From positions 5,208,001-5,272,000 of the forward strand of contig NZ_AP022619.1 of the NCBI RefSeq assembly GCF_010731655.1: a stretch of DNA of 64,000 nt, written 5' to 3'. Shown here piece after piece: positions 42,680 through 53,699 of the stretch (within the stretch, counting starts at the first letter, position 1; the number at the start of each line of letters is the position of its first letter). Origin of the DNA: Mycobacterium paraseoulense (GTDB taxonomy: Bacteria > Actinomycetota > Actinomycetes > Mycobacteriales > Mycobacteriaceae). Both the position numbers and the translations under genes were made by a program. The notes below the pieces were generated by a model. That model did no database searches. It had not been told where the DNA came from and saw only the letters and a program-made list of their open reading frames with translations.

Positions 42680-44476
42680 TCACTTGATCTCGGCGAGTAC
42701 CGTGCCCTGGGTGATGGCGGCGCCGGCCTCGACCGCGAGTCCGGTGATCACTCCGTCCTTGTGTGCGGTGACCGGGTTCTCCATCTTCATCGCCTCGAGG
42801 ACCACGACCAGGTCGCCGCTGGCGACCTCCTGCCCCTCCTCGACAGCGACCTTGACCACGGTGCCCTGCATCGGGGCGGTCACCGCGTCACCGGAAGCCG
42901 CGGCGCCCGCGTGCGCACCGCGCTTGCGCGGCTTGGGCTTCGTGCGGATGACACCGGCCGGATCGGCGGCGGAACCGTTACCCAGTGCCAGGTCAGCCGG
43001 CAGCGACACCTCGAGCCGGCGGCCGCCGACCTCCACGACCACCTTCTGGCGGGGACGGGCGTCGTCCTCGTCGAGGGGCTCGCCACCGGTGAAGGGTTCG
43101 ATCGTGTTGTTCCATTCGGTCTCGATCCAGCGGGTGTGCACCGAGAAGCCGTCGCCGTCGCCGATGAACGCCGGGTCGGACACCACGGCGCGATGGAACG
43201 GGATGACGGTGGCCAGCCCTTCGACGTGGAATTCAGAAAGAGCACGGCGGGCGCGTCGTAATGCCTCTTCGCGGGTGGCGCCGTACACGATGAGCTTGGC
43301 CAGCATCGAGTCGAACTGGCCGCCGATCACCGAACCGGCCTCGACACCGGAATCCAGCCGGACCCCGGGTCCGCTGGGGGTGTCATAGCGGGTGACGGGG
43401 CCGGGCGCCGGCAGGAAGCCGCGCCCGGCGTCCTCGCCGTTGATCCGGAACTCGATGGCGTGGCCGCGCGGCGTGGGATCCTCGGTGAGGTCCAGCTTTT
43501 CGCCGTTGGCGATCTTGAACTGCTGCAACACCAGGTCGATGCCCGCGGTCTCCTCGGTGACCGGGTGCTCGACCTGCAGGCGGGTGTTGACCTCCAGGAA
43601 CGAGATCAGGCCGTCCTGGCCGACCAGGTACTCGACGGTCCCGGCGCCGTAGTAGTGCGCCTCCTTGCAGATGCGCTTGGCCGACTCGTGGATCTCCTTG
43701 CGCTGCGCGTCGGTCAGGAACGGCGCGGGCGCCTCCTCCACCAGCTTCTGGAAGCGACGCTGCAGGGAGCAGTCGCGGGTGCCGGCCACGATGACGTTGC
43801 CGTGCTGGTCGGCGATCACCTGCGCCTCGACGTGGCGGGGCTTGTCCAGGTAGCGCTCGACGAAGCACTCGCCGCGGCCGAACGCGGCGACCGCTTCGCG
43901 CACCGCCGACTCGTAGAGGTGCGGAATCTCTTCGATGGTGCGCGCCACCTTCATGCCGCGCCCGCCGCCGCCGAAGGCCGCCTTGATGGCGATCGGCACG
44001 CCGTACTCCTTGGCGAAGGCGACCACCTCGTCGGCGTCCTTGACCGGGTCGGGGGTGCCGGGCACCAGGGGGGCCTGGGCGCGGGCGGCGATGTGGCGGG
44101 CGGTGACCTTGTCACCGAGGTCGCGGATCGACTGGGGGCTCGGGCCGATCCAGATCAGCCCGGCGTCGATCACCGCCTGCGCGAAATCGGCGTTCTCCGA
44201 GAGGAAGCCGTAGCCCGGGTGCACGGCGTTGGCGCCCGACTTGGCCGCCGCGTCGAGCAGCTTGCCGAAGTCCAGGTAGGACTCCGCGGAGGTCTGGCCA
44301 CCGAGGGCGAACGCCTCGTCGGCGAGGCGCACGTGTGGCGCGTCGGCGTCGGGTTCGGCGTACACCGCCACGCTGGGCAGGCCCGCGTCGCGGGCCGCCC
44401 GGATCACCCGGACAGCGATCTCGCCGCGGTTGGCGACAAGCACTTTGGAGATCCTCGAGCTGGCGTGATTAGCCAC
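42680..44476 (-). CDS. accA3: Acyl-CoA carboxylase alpha chain AccA3 (biotin carboxylase + BCCP)
   Basis: A 598-aa fusion of biotin carboxylase (about 10-455; [19 protein letters not shown], the GGGGRGMK glycine loop, [34 protein letters not shown]) and a C-terminal biotin carrier domain whose biotinylation motif is EAMKMENP (about 554-561). It carboxylates biotin with ATP and bicarbonate and passes CO2 to AccD-type carboxyltransferases. GTG 44476 follows a strong AGGAGG. BirA at 48673 can attach the biotin, and AccD5/AccE5 are the partners 2.2 kb upstream on the same strand. Confidence 0.95.
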   Translation of the reverse strand: MANHASSRISKVLVANRGEIAVRVIRAARDAGLPSVAVYAEPDADAPHVRLADEAFALGGQTSAESYLDFGKLLDAAAKSGANAVHPGYGFLSENADFAQAVIDAGLIWIGPSPQSIRDLGDKVTARHIAARAQAPLVPGTPDPVKDADEVVAFAKEYGVPIAIKAAFGGGGRGMKVARTIEEIPHLYESAVREAVAAFGRGECFVERYLDKPRHVEAQVIADQHGNVIVAGTRDCSLQRRFQKLVEEAPAPFLTDAQRKEIHESAKRICKEAHYYGAGTVEYLVGQDGLISFLEVNTRLQVEHPVTEETAGIDLVLQQFKIANGEKLDLTEDPTPRGHAIEFRINGEDAGRGFLPAPGPVTRYDTPSGPGVRLDSGVEAGSVIGGQFDSMLAKLIVYGATREEALRRARRALSEFHVEGLATVIPFHRAVVSDPAFIGDGDGFSVHTRWIETEWNNTIEPFTGGEPLDEDDARPRQKVVVEVGGRRLEVSLPADLALGNGSAADPAGVIRTKPKPRKRGAHAGAAASGDAVTAPMQGTVVKVAVEEGQEVASGDLVVVLEAMKMENPVTAHKDGVITGLAVEAGAAITQGTVLAEIK

Positions 44477-44575
44477 TGCGCCTCCTGTTTGGCATATCTG
44501 AAGCGGACGTGTTTCCGCCGTGGGCTTCTTTAAGAGAGTTTCTTACACTGATCGGGAAGTCTATGCGCCGCGCCG

Positions 44576-45022
44576 TCAGGCCGGTGAGGCGGTGCCGGTA
44601 TTTTGACCGGATTCGCGCAGCCGCCGCTTGATGCGCGCGAGCATCGCCGACATGCCGCGCAACCGCAGCGGGCTGATCAGCGCGGCCAACCCCAGTTCGG
44701 CGTAGAAATCCTCGGGCACCGCCAGAATATCGGCGGCCGGCTGCTCGTCGAGACCGGCGGCCAGGATCGCGGCGAACCCCCGCGTGGTCGGCGCCTCGGC
44801 GGGCGCGCTGAAATGCAACCGCACCCGGTTCGGGTCGGAGGCGTCGACGTGCAGGAACAGCGGGGTCTGGCACTCGGGCACCGGCTCCATGGCGTGCTCT
44901 TCCAATTCGGCGGGCAGGGCCGGGAGCTCGTTGGCGAACTCCAGCAGCAGCGCAAGCTTGTCCTGGCCCTCGACCTCCGCGAAGTCGGACACCACCTCAG
45001 CCAGCGGGGCGGGCAGGGTCAT
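44576..45022 (-). CDS. SufE-family sulfur acceptor protein (Rv3284 homologue)
   Basis: The 148-aa product has the SufE fold. The reactive Cys is in [13 protein letters not shown] (about residue 50), followed by [21 protein letters not shown] and the helix [14 protein letters not shown]. SufE-like proteins accept persulphide from a cysteine desulphurase for Fe-S assembly. Its ATG overlaps the sseA stop (ATGA), coupling a rhodanese-like sulfurtransferase to a sulfur acceptor; sulfur relay between them is inference. Order sseA-sufE-accA3 is as in M. tuberculosis. Confidence 0.88.
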   Translation of the reverse strand: MTLPAPLAEVVSDFAEVEGQDKLALLLEFANELPALPAELEEHAMEPVPECQTPLFLHVDASDPNRVRLHFSAPAEAPTTRGFAAILAAGLDEQPAADILAVPEDFYAELGLAALISPLRLRGMSAMLARIKRRLRESGQNTGTASPA

Positions 45023-45912
45023 CGGGCGGGAACGTCCCCCGGCTCTTCGCCCCCGACGATCGGCGTGCGCACGGTGTTGCCCCACTCCGTCCACGATCCG
45101 TCGTAGTTGCGCACCCCGGGCTTGCCCAGCAGGTAGGTGAGCACGAACCAGGTGTGACTGGATCGTTCCCCGATGCGGCAGTACACCACGGTCTTGTCGT
45201 CGGGGGTGATGAAGTCGTAGAGCTCCTCGAGCTCCTCGCGGCTGCGGAAGCGCCCGCTCTCGTCGACCGCCTTGGCCCACGGTATGGACCGGGCGGTGGG
45301 GATGTGGCCGCCGCGCAGCACGCCCTCCTCGGGGTAGTCGGGCATGTGGGTGCGCTTGCCCGTGTACTCGTCCGGCGAGCGCACGTCGATCAGCGGCTGG
45401 GTGCCCAGAATGGCCAGCACGTCGTCCTTGAAGGCCCGGATGGGTTCGTCGTTGCGCGCGACGACGGGGTAGCCGGTGGAGGTCTTGGTCGGCACGTCCA
45501 GGGTGGTCTCCCGGCGCTCGGCCAGCCACAGGTCGCGGCCGCCGTTGAGCAGGCGCACGTCGGGGTGGCCGAACAGCGTGAAGACCCACAACGCGTAGGC
45601 GGCCCACCAGTTGCTCTTGTCGCCGTAGATCACCACGGTGTCGTCGCGCGAGATGCCCTTGCGGTCCATCAACTCGGCGAACTGCTCGCCGTTGATGTAG
45701 TCGCGGACCCTCGGGTCGTTGAGGTCGGTGTGCCAGTCGATCTTGACCGCACCGGGGATGTGGCCGACGTCGTAGAGCAGGACGTCCTCGTCGGATTCGA
45801 CGATCACCAGGCCGGGGGTGCCCAGGTGGGCGGAGACCCAGTCGGCCGTGACCAGCCGTTCGGGGTGGGCGTAGTCGCTCAGCGTCGGGCTTGGGTCGGG
45901 GGGTAATGCCAC
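45019..45912 (-). CDS. sseA: Thiosulfate/3-mercaptopyruvate sulfurtransferase SseA
   Basis: A 297-aa enzyme, the same length as M. tuberculosis SseA (Rv3283). It has two rhodanese domains: an inactive N-terminal one ([20 protein letters not shown]) and a C-terminal catalytic one ([13 protein letters not shown], then the active-site loop [16 protein letters not shown] with Cys near residue 243). It transfers sulfane sulfur to thiol acceptors. GTG 45912 is the start. The stop overlaps the sufE start. It is 91 bp downstream of the maf gene on the same strand. Confidence 0.92.
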   Translation of the reverse strand: MALPPDPSPTLSDYAHPERLVTADWVSAHLGTPGLVIVESDEDVLLYDVGHIPGAVKIDWHTDLNDPRVRDYINGEQFAELMDRKGISRDDTVVIYGDKSNWWAAYALWVFTLFGHPDVRLLNGGRDLWLAERRETTLDVPTKTSTGYPVVARNDEPIRAFKDDVLAILGTQPLIDVRSPDEYTGKRTHMPDYPEEGVLRGGHIPTARSIPWAKAVDESGRFRSREELEELYDFITPDDKTVVYCRIGERSSHTWFVLTYLLGKPGVRNYDGSWTEWGNTVRTPIVGGEEPGDVPAR

Positions 45913-46003
45913 GCAACCGAGCCTACCGTCAGGGCCGGAAGCGCCGTTTGCCGCCGCGACACTTACGCCATGGCGACGAGACGCCGGATCGGGCCGCCGT
46001 GGT

Positions 46004-46660
46004 TCACGTCTCGGGGATGTCGGCTGCCCGGTTTGCCGCCCACAACGCGGCGACCGACAGGCCGACGCGGCCCAACATCGACCGCAGCAGCGGCAGGCTC
46101 ACGCCGATCACGTTCGACGGGTCGCCGTCGATGCCGTCGACGAACCAGCCGCCGAGCCCGTCGAGGGTGAACCCGCCGGCGACGTGCAGCGGCTCGCCGC
46201 CGCCGACGTAGGCCCGCAGGTCCGCGTCCGAGGGGTCGGCGAAACGCACTGTGGTGCAAGCCGATTGCACTTCGCGGCCGGTGATCGCGCCGCCGCTCAG
46301 CCGCAACAGGCAGTGCCCGGTGTGCAGCCGGCCCGACCGGCCGGCCATGCCCCGCCACTGGGCCATCGCAGCGTCGGCCGAGCCGGGCTTGCCGCACAGC
46401 TCGCCGTCGAGGTGCAGCATCGAATCGCAGCCGAGCACAACGCAATCCGCGGCGACGGCGCCGCCCAGTTCGCCCGCCACCCGTGCGGCCTTGGCGTCCG
46501 CCAGCGCGCACACCACCTCGGCCGGCTCGGCGCCCGGCCCCAGCTCGGCGACGACGGCGTCCTCGTCCACACCGGAGACCACGACCAGCGGATCGACGCC
46601 GGCCTGCCGCAACACCTTGCGGCGGCCCGACGAGGCCGACGCGAGGACCAGGCGGGTCAA
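46004..46660 (-). CDS. maf: Maf-family nucleoside triphosphate pyrophosphatase (Rv3282 homologue)
   Basis: A 218-aa Maf protein: [16 protein letters not shown] is the N-terminal substrate loop, [11 protein letters not shown] the acidic region and [17 protein letters not shown] the central signature with the catalytic Asp. Maf enzymes hydrolyse dTTP/UTP-like or modified nucleotides and prevent their incorporation. The TTG start at 46660 overlaps the accE5 stop (TTGA), so translation is coupled. The extra residues around [20 protein letters not shown] are usual in this family. Confidence 0.88.
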   Translation of the reverse strand: MTRLVLASASSGRRKVLRQAGVDPLVVVSGVDEDAVVAELGPGAEPAEVVCALADAKAARVAGELGGAVAADCVVLGCDSMLHLDGELCGKPGSADAAMAQWRGMAGRSGRLHTGHCLLRLSGGAITGREVQSACTTVRFADPSDADLRAYVGGGEPLHVAGGFTLDGLGGWFVDGIDGDPSNVIGVSLPLLRSMLGRVGLSVAALWAANRAADIPET

Positions 46661-46983
46661 CGCTTCATGTGTGTCATTTGCTGCATGGTGAGCCGCTGGT
46701 AGTTGGACATCGCGAACCGCAGCCGGTCCACCGGCAGGCCCCAGCGGGTGGGCTCGGGCTCGGTGGGCTCGGGGACGCCGCCGCCGACCAGGCCGAGCGC
46801 GGTGACCAGCGCGGCCAGCTCCTCGTCGGTGGGATGCCCCTTGACGATGTGGATGTGCGGCTCGTGCGACTCGTGTGCCTCGTGCGCGGGTTGGGTTGGC
46901 GCGGAACCGTTTTTGTCTGTCACAGCCCGATTGTTCGCCTTACTCCCGTCGCTCACTGCGTTCGCTCCGCTCGTTCGGCTCAC
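46657..46983 (-). CDS. accE5: Acyl-CoA carboxylase epsilon subunit AccE5
   Basis: The conserved part is the last 65 residues: [21 protein letters not shown], then [19 protein letters not shown], a typical AccE C-terminus that bridges AccD5 and AccA3. Upstream is a His/Glu/Pro linker. The first GTG (46983) lies in the accD5 stop (GTGA), giving 108 aa. A GTG at 46923 (VTDKNG) would give 88 aa and skip the residues encoded by the 33-bp repeat. M. tuberculosis AccE5 has a longer N-terminal extension, so this form is short. AccE5 raises the activity of the AccA3-AccD5 complex. Confidence 0.85.
   Translation of the reverse strand: MSRTSGANAVSDGSKANNRAVTDKNGSAPTQPAHEAHESHEPHIHIVKGHPTDEELAALVTALGLVGGGVPEPTEPEPTRWGLPVDRLRFAMSNYQRLTMQQMTHMKR
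46951..46983 (-). repeat. 33-bp GAGC/GAACG repeat at the accD5-accE5 junction
   Basis: The element begins and ends with GTGAGC and contains CGAACG and GAACGCA between them, a short GC-rich sequence of the kind scattered through mycobacterial genomes. It covers the accD5 stop and the first 11 codons of the longest accE5 frame. It keeps the frame open, so it can have been inserted without harm. Confidence 0.5.
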
Positions 46984-48620
46984 AGCGGAATGTTCCCGTG
47001 CTTCTTGGGGGGCAGGTGCGAGATCTTGCGTTCCAGCAGCCGCAGCGCCGTGCCGATATAGCCGCGGGTGTGCGACGGCGGGATCACCGCGTCGACGTAA
47101 CCCCGCTCGGCGGCGACGTAGGGGTTGACCAAGGTGTCCTCGTACTCCTGCTGCAGCTCCAGCCGCAGCGCGTCGACGTCCTTGCCCTCCTTGGCCGCCT
47201 CGGCCAGCTGCTTGCGGTAGACGAAGCCGACGGCCCCGGAGGCGCCCATGACCGCGATCTGCGCGGTCGGCCAGGCGATGTTGACGTCGCAACCCATGTC
47301 CTTGGAGCCCATGACGCAGTACGCGCCGCCGTAGGCCTTGCGGGTGATCACGGTGATCTTCGGGACGGTGGCCTCGCCGTAGGCGAACAGCAGTTTGGCG
47401 CCGCGCCGGATGATGCCGTTGTATTCCTGGCCGGTGCCCGGCAGGAAGCCCGGGACGTCCACCAGCATGATGATCGGGATGTTGAAGCAGTCGCAGGTCC
47501 GCACGAACCGGGCCGCCTTCTCCGAGGCGTTGATGTCCAGGCAGCCGGCGAACTGCGTGGGCTGATTGGCCACGATGCCGACCGGCCGGCCCTCGATGCG
47601 GCCGAACCCGACGACGATGTTGGTGGCGTAGCCGTTCTGGATCTCCAGGAACTCGTCGTCGTCGAGGATGCGGGTGATCACCTCGTGCATGTCGTAGGGC
47701 TGGTTGGCCGAGTCCGGGATCAACGTGTCCAGCTCGAGGTCCTCCTCGGTGAGGTTGTCCTCGATCGCGCCCTCGGGAATGGGCACGGCGTAGCGCGGGG
47801 CGTCGGTGGCGTTGTTGGGCGGCAGGTAGCTCAGCAGGTCGCGCACCCAGTCGAAGGCGTCCTGCTCGCCGGAGGCGACGTAGTGCAGGGTGCCCGACTT
47901 GGCCATGTGGGTGTGGGCGCCGCCGAGCTCCTCCATCGTGACGTCCTCGCCCGTGACGGTCTTGATGACGTCCGGCCCGGTGATGAACATCTGGCTGGTC
48001 TGGTCGACCATCACGACGAAGTCGGTCAGGGCGGGGGAGTAGACGTGCCCGCCGGCGGCCGCCCCCATGATCAGCGAGATCTGCGGGATCACGCCCGAGG
48101 CCAGGATGTTGTTGCGGAAGATCTTGCTGTACAGGCCGAGCGAGACCACGCCCTCCTGGATCCGCGCGCCGGCGCCGTCGTTGATGCCGATCAGCGGGCG
48201 GCCGGTCTTGATCGCCAGCTCCTGGACTTTGACGATCTTCTCGCCGTACACCTCGCCGAGGCTCCCGCCGAACACCGTGGCGTCCTGGCTGAAGATGCAG
48301 ACGTCGCGGCCGTCGATGGTGCCGTAGCCGGTGATCACGCCGTCGCCGAGCGGTCGGTTGTGCTCCAGGCCGAAGTTCTTGCTGCGGTGCCGCGCCAGGG
48401 CGTCGAGCTCGACGAACGAGTCCTCGTCGAGCAGGGCGAGGATGCGCTCGCGGGCGGTCAGCTTGCCCTTGGCGTGCACCTTCTCGACCGCCTCTTCGCC
48501 CACCGGGTGCAGCGACTCTTCCCGGCGCTTGTGCAGTTCGGCCAGCTTGCCTGCGGTGGTGTGAATGTCGATGGTGTGCTCGGCGGCCGGCTCCGCGGTG
48601 TGGTCGGTAACGCTTGTCAT
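46980..48620 (-). CDS. accD5: Acyl-CoA carboxylase beta chain AccD5
   Basis: A 546-aa biotin-dependent carboxyltransferase with two crotonase-like halves. The N-half has [19 protein letters not shown] and [14 protein letters not shown] with the acyl-CoA oxyanion Gly loop. The C-half has [34 protein letters not shown] and the biotin-site [18 protein letters not shown]. AccD5 is the propionyl/acetyl-CoA carboxylase beta subunit that makes methylmalonyl-CoA for branched lipids. ATG 48620 (MTSVTDHT) is set 8 nt after a TACCAT -10-like box, a leaderless arrangement. It is divergent from birA, which biotinylates its partner. Confidence 0.95.
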   Translation of the reverse strand: MTSVTDHTAEPAAEHTIDIHTTAGKLAELHKRREESLHPVGEEAVEKVHAKGKLTARERILALLDEDSFVELDALARHRSKNFGLEHNRPLGDGVITGYGTIDGRDVCIFSQDATVFGGSLGEVYGEKIVKVQELAIKTGRPLIGINDGAGARIQEGVVSLGLYSKIFRNNILASGVIPQISLIMGAAAGGHVYSPALTDFVVMVDQTSQMFITGPDVIKTVTGEDVTMEELGGAHTHMAKSGTLHYVASGEQDAFDWVRDLLSYLPPNNATDAPRYAVPIPEGAIEDNLTEEDLELDTLIPDSANQPYDMHEVITRILDDDEFLEIQNGYATNIVVGFGRIEGRPVGIVANQPTQFAGCLDINASEKAARFVRTCDCFNIPIIMLVDVPGFLPGTGQEYNGIIRRGAKLLFAYGEATVPKITVITRKAYGGAYCVMGSKDMGCDVNIAWPTAQIAVMGASGAVGFVYRKQLAEAAKEGKDVDALRLELQQEYEDTLVNPYVAAERGYVDAVIPPSHTRGYIGTALRLLERKISHLPPKKHGNIPL

Positions 48621-48625
48621 GGGAT

Positions 48626-48638
48626 CCGATGGTATCGG
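48626..48638. promoter_or_regulatory. Inverted repeat and -10 box in the accD5-birA divergent promoter
   Basis: CCGAT-GGT-ATCGG is a perfect palindrome in the 52-bp space between accD5 and birA. TACCAT (48629-48634 on the minus strand) lies in it, 8 nt before the accD5 ATG. A regulator binding here could act on both genes. Confidence 0.45.
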
Positions 48639-48672
48639 CCGCCGTCGGGGCGGAGTTTTAGGCTGGGCGGTG

Positions 48673-49482
48673 ATGGACACCGATGAGCTCCGGGCACCGC
48701 TGGATGAGGCCGCGCTGCGTGCCGAACTGATCGGCGCCGGGCTGGGTTGGCGCCGGCTGGACGTCGTCGAACAGACCGGCTCCACCAACGCCGACCTGCT
48801 CGCGCAAGCGGCGTCGGGGACCGACGTGGCCGGCGCCGTGCTGATCGCCGAGCACCAGACCGCCGGTCGCGGGCGCCACGGCCGCGACTGGTCGGCCACC
48901 CCGCGGGCCCAGATCACGATGTCGGTCGGCGTCAGCATCGTCGACGTGCCGACCGCCGGGTGGGGGTGGCTGCCCCTGGCCACCGGGGTGGCGGTGGTCG
49001 ACACGGTCGCCCCGCTGCTCGACGGGCTTCGGGTCGGGCTCAAGTGGCCCAACGACGTGCTGGCGGGTCCCCCGGAGTCGCCGGGCAAGCTGGCGGGCAT
49101 CCTGGCCGAGGTGGCCAAGCCGGTGGTGGTCATCGGCTTGGGGCTCAACGTATTCCAGGCCCCTGACGGCATCGAGGGGGCCACCTCGCTGCTCGACCTG
49201 GGGGTGCCGGTGCCCGACCGCACCCGGCTGGTGTGCGGGCTGCTGTCCGAGCTCGGCCGGCGGATCGTGGCCTGGCGCGCCGCGCGCGGGGCCGACTGGG
49301 CGCTGGCGGCCGACTACCGCGCGCGCAGCCTGACCCTCGGCAACCGGGTGCGCGCACACCTGCCCGGCGGCAAGGAGGTCGTCGGCCTGGCGAGCGCCGT
49401 CGACGACCAGGGCCGGCTGTGCATCGAGGCCGGGGGACAGACCGTCGTCGTTTCCGCCGGTGACGTGGTGCATTTGCGGTAG
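48673..49482 (+). CDS. birA: Biotin-protein ligase BirA
   Basis: A 269-aa ligase without the N-terminal DNA-binding domain of E. coli BirA (group I). The class motifs are [10 protein letters not shown] near residue 37, GRGRHGRDW near 68 (biotinyl-AMP loop), KWPNDVL near 122 and GLGLNVFQ near 157, then a small C-terminal SH3-like domain. It forms biotinyl-5'-AMP and biotinylates the AccA subunits. ATG 48673 is chosen over the longer frame, which runs into accD5. It is followed by the PH-domain membrane protein after 10 bp. Confidence 0.92.
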   Translation: MDTDELRAPLDEAALRAELIGAGLGWRRLDVVEQTGSTNADLLAQAASGTDVAGAVLIAEHQTAGRGRHGRDWSATPRAQITMSVGVSIVDVPTAGWGWLPLATGVAVVDTVAPLLDGLRVGLKWPNDVLAGPPESPGKLAGILAEVAKPVVVIGLGLNVFQAPDGIEGATSLLDLGVPVPDRTRLVCGLLSELGRRIVAWRAARGADWALAADYRARSLTLGNRVRAHLPGGKEVVGLASAVDDQGRLCIEAGGQTVVVSAGDVVHLR

Positions 49483-49492
49483 CTTCGGGCGA

Positions 49493-50011
49493 GTGAGCTA
49501 TCCGGATAACGTCCTGGCGGCCGGCGAGCAGGTGATCGTCCACCGCCACCCGCACTGGAAGCGGCTGATCTGGCCGGTGGTGGCTCTCCTGCTGGCGACG
49601 GCGCTGGCGTCGTTCGGCTCCGGCTACCTCAACTCGACGCATTGGGGCCAGCTGGCCAAGAACGTCATCTACGGCGTCATCTGGGGCGTCTGGCTGGTGA
49701 TCGTCGGCTGGCTGACGCTGTGGCCGTTCCTGTCCTGGCTGACCACGCACTTCGTCGTGACGAACCGGCGGGTGATGTTTCGGCACGGGGTGCTGACCCG
49801 CAGCGGAATCGATATCCCGCTGGCGCGGATCAACAGCGTGGAATTCCGCGACCGGATTACCGAACGGATGTTTCGCACGGGAACGCTGATTATCGAATCG
49901 GCGTCACAAGATCCGTTGGAGTTCTCCGACATTCCGCGGCTGCGCGACGTGCACGCGCTGCTGTATCACGAAGTTTTCGACACCCTCGGCTCGGAGGAGT
50001 CGCCCAGCTGA
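49493..50011 (+). CDS. PH-domain (DUF304/YdbS-type) membrane protein, Rv3278c homologue
   Basis: The 172-aa product starts MSYPDNVLAAGEQVIVHRHPHWK and has two helices (LIWPVVALLLATALASFGSG near 30 and VIYGVIWGVWLVIVGWLTLW near 60). The bacterial PH domain follows (FVVTNRRVMFRHGVLTRSG, INSVEFRDRITERMFRTGTL). The length equals M. tuberculosis Rv3278c. The function is unknown; the PH domain faces the cytoplasm by inference. GTG 49493 is used. Its last 46 bp overlap the convergent GtrA gene. Confidence 0.85.
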   Translation: MSYPDNVLAAGEQVIVHRHPHWKRLIWPVVALLLATALASFGSGYLNSTHWGQLAKNVIYGVIWGVWLVIVGWLTLWPFLSWLTTHFVVTNRRVMFRHGVLTRSGIDIPLARINSVEFRDRITERMFRTGTLIIESASQDPLEFSDIPRLRDVHALLYHEVFDTLGSEESPS

Positions 50012-50625
50012 GTCAACCGGCTGGCCCGGTTGCGCCAGGCCCGCAGCGGCGTGACGTTCCCGCCCTCGATCTCGTCCTCGAGCATCTCGGCGATGCCGCC
50101 GGCGGTCAGCGCGGACTCCAGCGCCTTGTCGGGGTTGCGCGCGAACTCGTCGGGGAACACCCAGCGCCGGAACGCCCAGAAGCGGAACGCCATCTGCAGC
50201 AGGTTGCCGATGACGTAGGCCGAGATGAAGTCGGCGATGTTCTCCACGGTCAGCGACACCGTGGGCTCCCGCAGCTGCAGGACGTAGCTGGAGAACCACA
50301 GCGGCGCCATCGAGAGCAGCACCCCCACGCCGCTGAAGGCGAAGAACAGCAGCGCCTCGTGGTGGCGTTCACGGCCGCCGCGGTCGCGGAAGCTCCATTC
50401 GCGGTTCAACACGTAGGACGCGATCACCGCGACGATGCCGGCGATGACCTTCGCGGTGACCGGCTTGTAGTCCAGAATTGTCAGCTTCAGCGTGTAGAAA
50501 ATCGCCGAGTCGATCACGAACGTCGTTCCGCCGACGATGGCGAATTTGATCAGTTCGTGGTGGCGCAGCAAATAGGGCTGAATAAACCCGGGCAGACGCT
50601 CGATTGCGGCTTCGGCGAAGGGCAC
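49966..50625 (-). CDS. GtrA-family membrane protein (Rv3277 homologue)
   Basis: A 219-aa protein with a four-helix GtrA domain: LIKFAIVGGTTFVIDSAIFY, AGIVAVIASYVLNREWSF (NREWSF is the GtrA hallmark), HEALLFFAFSGVGVLLSM and FISAYVIGNLLQMAFRFWAF. A C-terminal 60-residue cytoplasmic tail follows. GtrA proteins move polyprenyl-linked sugars across the membrane or anchor glycan enzymes; Rv3277 has been discussed in arabinogalactan work but the substrate here is not known. GTG 50625 lies 8 nt after TACACT, a leaderless layout. Its end overlaps the Rv3278c homologue. Confidence 0.86.
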   Translation of the reverse strand: MPFAEAAIERLPGFIQPYLLRHHELIKFAIVGGTTFVIDSAIFYTLKLTILDYKPVTAKVIAGIVAVIASYVLNREWSFRDRGGRERHHEALLFFAFSGVGVLLSMAPLWFSSYVLQLREPTVSLTVENIADFISAYVIGNLLQMAFRFWAFRRWVFPDEFARNPDKALESALTAGGIAEMLEDEIEGGNVTPLRAWRNRASRLTQLGDSSEPRVSKTS

Positions 50626-50633
50626 AAGTCGTC

Positions 50634-50639
50634 AGTGTA
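50634..50639 (-). promoter_or_regulatory. -10 element (TACACT) of the GtrA gene
   Basis: TACACT on the minus strand ends 8 nt before GTG 50625 and matches TANNNT. No ribosome site intervenes. Confidence 0.45.
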
Positions 50640-50722
50640 CGGATGCACACAAAATCGACGCAAAATGGTACATAACGATTCGGCGTCACCGCCGGTCAAC
50701 ACGCCGCCGGTGCCATGACACC

Positions 50723-51944
50723 ATGATGGCCGTGCCGAGTACACGCCCGCCCGGGCCCGTCCCCGCAGTATCGCCGTTGGTCGCCATGGTCGGCGGCGGT
50801 CAACTGGCCCGGATGACCCATCAGGCCGCGATCGCCCTCGGGCAGACCCTGCGGGTGCTGGCCACCGCCGCCGACGAGTCGGCCGCGCAGGTCACCCCCG
50901 ACGTCGTGATCGGCTCGCACACCGACCTGGAAGACCTGCGCCGGGTCGCGGCCGGTGCCCACGTGTTGACGTTCGACCACGAGCACGTGCCGGCCGAGCT
51001 GCTGGACAAGCTGGTCGCCGAAGGCGTCAACGTCGCGCCGCCGCCGCAGGCGCTGGTGCACGCCCAGGACAAGCTGGTCATGCGCCGGCGGCTGGAGGCG
51101 CTGGGCGTTCCCGTGCCCAGCTATGCGGAGATCCGGAGCCTCGACGAACTCGATGCCTTCGCGCACCGCATCGCCGGTCCCGTGGTCGTGAAGGCGGTCC
51201 GCGGCGGTTACGACGGGCGCGGGGTGCGGATGGCGCGCGACCCGTTGCACGCCCGAGAGATCGCGGCCACTTTCCTGGCCGACGAGGTGCCGGTGATGGC
51301 CGAGGAGCAGGTCTACCTGCGCCGCGAACTCTCGGCGCTGGTGGCGCGGTCCCCGTTCGGCCAGGGCGCGGCGTGGCCGGTGGTCGAGACCGTGCAACGG
51401 GACGGGATCTGCGTGCAGGTGATCGCGCCCGCGCCCGAGCTGCCCGACGACATGGCCGCGGCCGCCCAGCAGCTGGCGTTGCGCTTGGCCGCCGAGCTCG
51501 GCGTGGTCGGGGTGCTCGCCGTCGAGCTCTTCGAGACCACCGACGGCGCCCTGCTGGTCAACGAGCTCGCGATGCGGCCGCACAACTCCGGGCACTGGAC
51601 CATGGACGGCTCGCGCACCGGCCAGTTCGAGCAGCACCTGCGCGCGGTGCTGGACTATCCGCTCGGCGACACCGACGCCGTCGCGCCGGTCACGGTGATG
51701 GCCAACGTGCTCGGCGCGCCGCAGCGGCCGGCGATGACGATCGACGAGCGGCTGCACCACCTGTTCGCGCGGATGCCAGACGCCCGGGTTCACCTGTACG
51801 GCAAGGACGAACGGCCCGGTCGCAAGGTCGGCCACATCAACTTCCTGGGCACCGATATGGCGGAGGTGGCCGCGCTGCGGACGCGCGCCGAGCTGGCGGC
51901 ACACTGGTTGTCACACGGGCAGTGGACGGACGGATGGGATCCGC

Positions 51945-51952
<8 letters not shown>
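50723..51952 (+). CDS. purK: N5-carboxyaminoimidazole ribonucleotide synthase PurK
   Basis: A 409-aa ATP-grasp enzyme. The N-terminal Rossmann-like motif is [17 protein letters not shown], then [10 protein letters not shown], the ATP-grasp loop [17 protein letters not shown] near residue 155, [18 protein letters not shown] and the metal/ATP segment [18 protein letters not shown] near 280. It makes N5-CAIR from AIR, ATP and bicarbonate in purine synthesis. ATG 50723 and 50726 are both possible. Its stop overlaps the purE start by 8 bp, so product can pass to PurE through coupled expression. Confidence 0.94.
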
Positions 51953-52466
<514 letters not shown>

Positions 52467-52482
52467 CTATAGGAGGCTCGAG

Positions 52483-53652
52483 ATGGCTGGTTGGGCCGGA
52501 GACCCCACGTTCGATCTGTTCCAGTTGCCCGAGGAACACCAGGAACTGCGGGCCGCGATCCGTGCGCTGGCGGAGAAGGAGATCGCCCCGCACGCCGCCG
52601 ACGTTGACGAGAATTCCCGGTTCCCGGACGAGGCGCTCGAGGCGTTGAACGCCTCGGGGTTCAACGCGGTGCACGTGCCCGAGGAGTACGGCGGCCAGGG
52701 CGCCGATTCCGTCGCCGCGTGCATCGTGATCGAGGAGGTCGCCCGCGTCGACGCCTCGGCGTCGCTGATCCCCGCGGTGAACAAGCTGGGCACCATGGGG
52801 CTGATCCTGCGCGGCTCCGACGAGCTCAAGAAGCAGGTGCTGCCGTCGATCGCCGACGGCACCGCGATGGCGTCCTACGCGCTCTCCGAGCGGGAAGCAG
52901 GCAGCGACGCCGCCTCGATGCGCACCCGGGCCAAGGCCGACGGTGACGACTGGATCCTCAACGGCGCGAAGTGCTGGATCACCAACGGCGGCAAGTCGTC
53001 CTGGTACACGGTGATGGCGGTCACCGACCCGGACAAGGGCGCCAACGGCATCTCGTCGTTCATGGTGCACGCCGACGACGAGGGTTTCACCGTCGGTCCC
53101 AAGGAACGCAAGCTGGGCATCAAGGGCTCGCCGACCACCGAGCTGTACTTCGAGAACTGCCGCATCCCGGGCGACCGGATCATCGGCGAGCCCGGCACCG
53201 GTTTCAAGACCGCGCTGGCGACCCTGGACCACACCCGGCCCACGATCGGCGCCCAGGCGGTGGGCATCGCCCAGGGCGCGCTGGACGCCGCGATCGCCTA
53301 CACCAGGGATCGCAAGCAGTTCGGCCGTCCGGTCAGCGACAACCAGGGTGTGCAGTTCATGCTCGCCGACATGGCGATGAAGCTCGAGTCCGCCCGGCTG
53401 ATGGTCTACCACGCGGCCGCCCGCGCCGAGCGCGGCGAATCCAACCTGGGCTTCATCTCCGCGGCGTCCAAGTGCTGGGCCTCCGACGTCGCGATGGAGG
53501 TGACCACCGACGCGGTGCAGCTCTTCGGCGGCGCCGGCTACACCGTCGACTTCCCGGTCGAGCGGATGATGCGCGACGCCAAGATCACCCAGATCTACGA
53601 GGGCACCAATCAGATTCAGCGCGTGGTCATGTCGCGGGCGTTGCTGCGCTGA
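52483..53652 (+). CDS. fadE25: Acyl-CoA dehydrogenase FadE25
   Basis: A 389-aa acyl-CoA dehydrogenase of the usual three-domain fold. It shows YALSEREAGSDAASM near 125 (FAD/substrate loop), CWITNGGKSSWYTVMAVTD, the C-terminal DRKQFGRPVSDNQGVQFMLADMA and QLFGGAGYTVDFPVERMMRD. The catalytic Glu is in IYEGTNQIQR near residue 370. It oxidises acyl-CoA thioesters to enoyl-CoA. AGGAGG sits 7 nt before ATG 52483. M. tuberculosis fadE25 (Rv3274c) follows purE in the same way. Confidence 0.93.
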   Translation: MAGWAGDPTFDLFQLPEEHQELRAAIRALAEKEIAPHAADVDENSRFPDEALEALNASGFNAVHVPEEYGGQGADSVAACIVIEEVARVDASASLIPAVNKLGTMGLILRGSDELKKQVLPSIADGTAMASYALSEREAGSDAASMRTRAKADGDDWILNGAKCWITNGGKSSWYTVMAVTDPDKGANGISSFMVHADDEGFTVGPKERKLGIKGSPTTELYFENCRIPGDRIIGEPGTGFKTALATLDHTRPTIGAQAVGIAQGALDAAIAYTRDRKQFGRPVSDNQGVQFMLADMAMKLESARLMVYHAAARAERGESNLGFISAASKCWASDVAMEVTTDAVQLFGGAGYTVDFPVERMMRDAKITQIYEGTNQIQRVVMSRALLR

Positions 53653-53699
53653 CCGATAGGATCTCCGACGGTTGACCATTCGGGGTGGTAGGCCGGACG

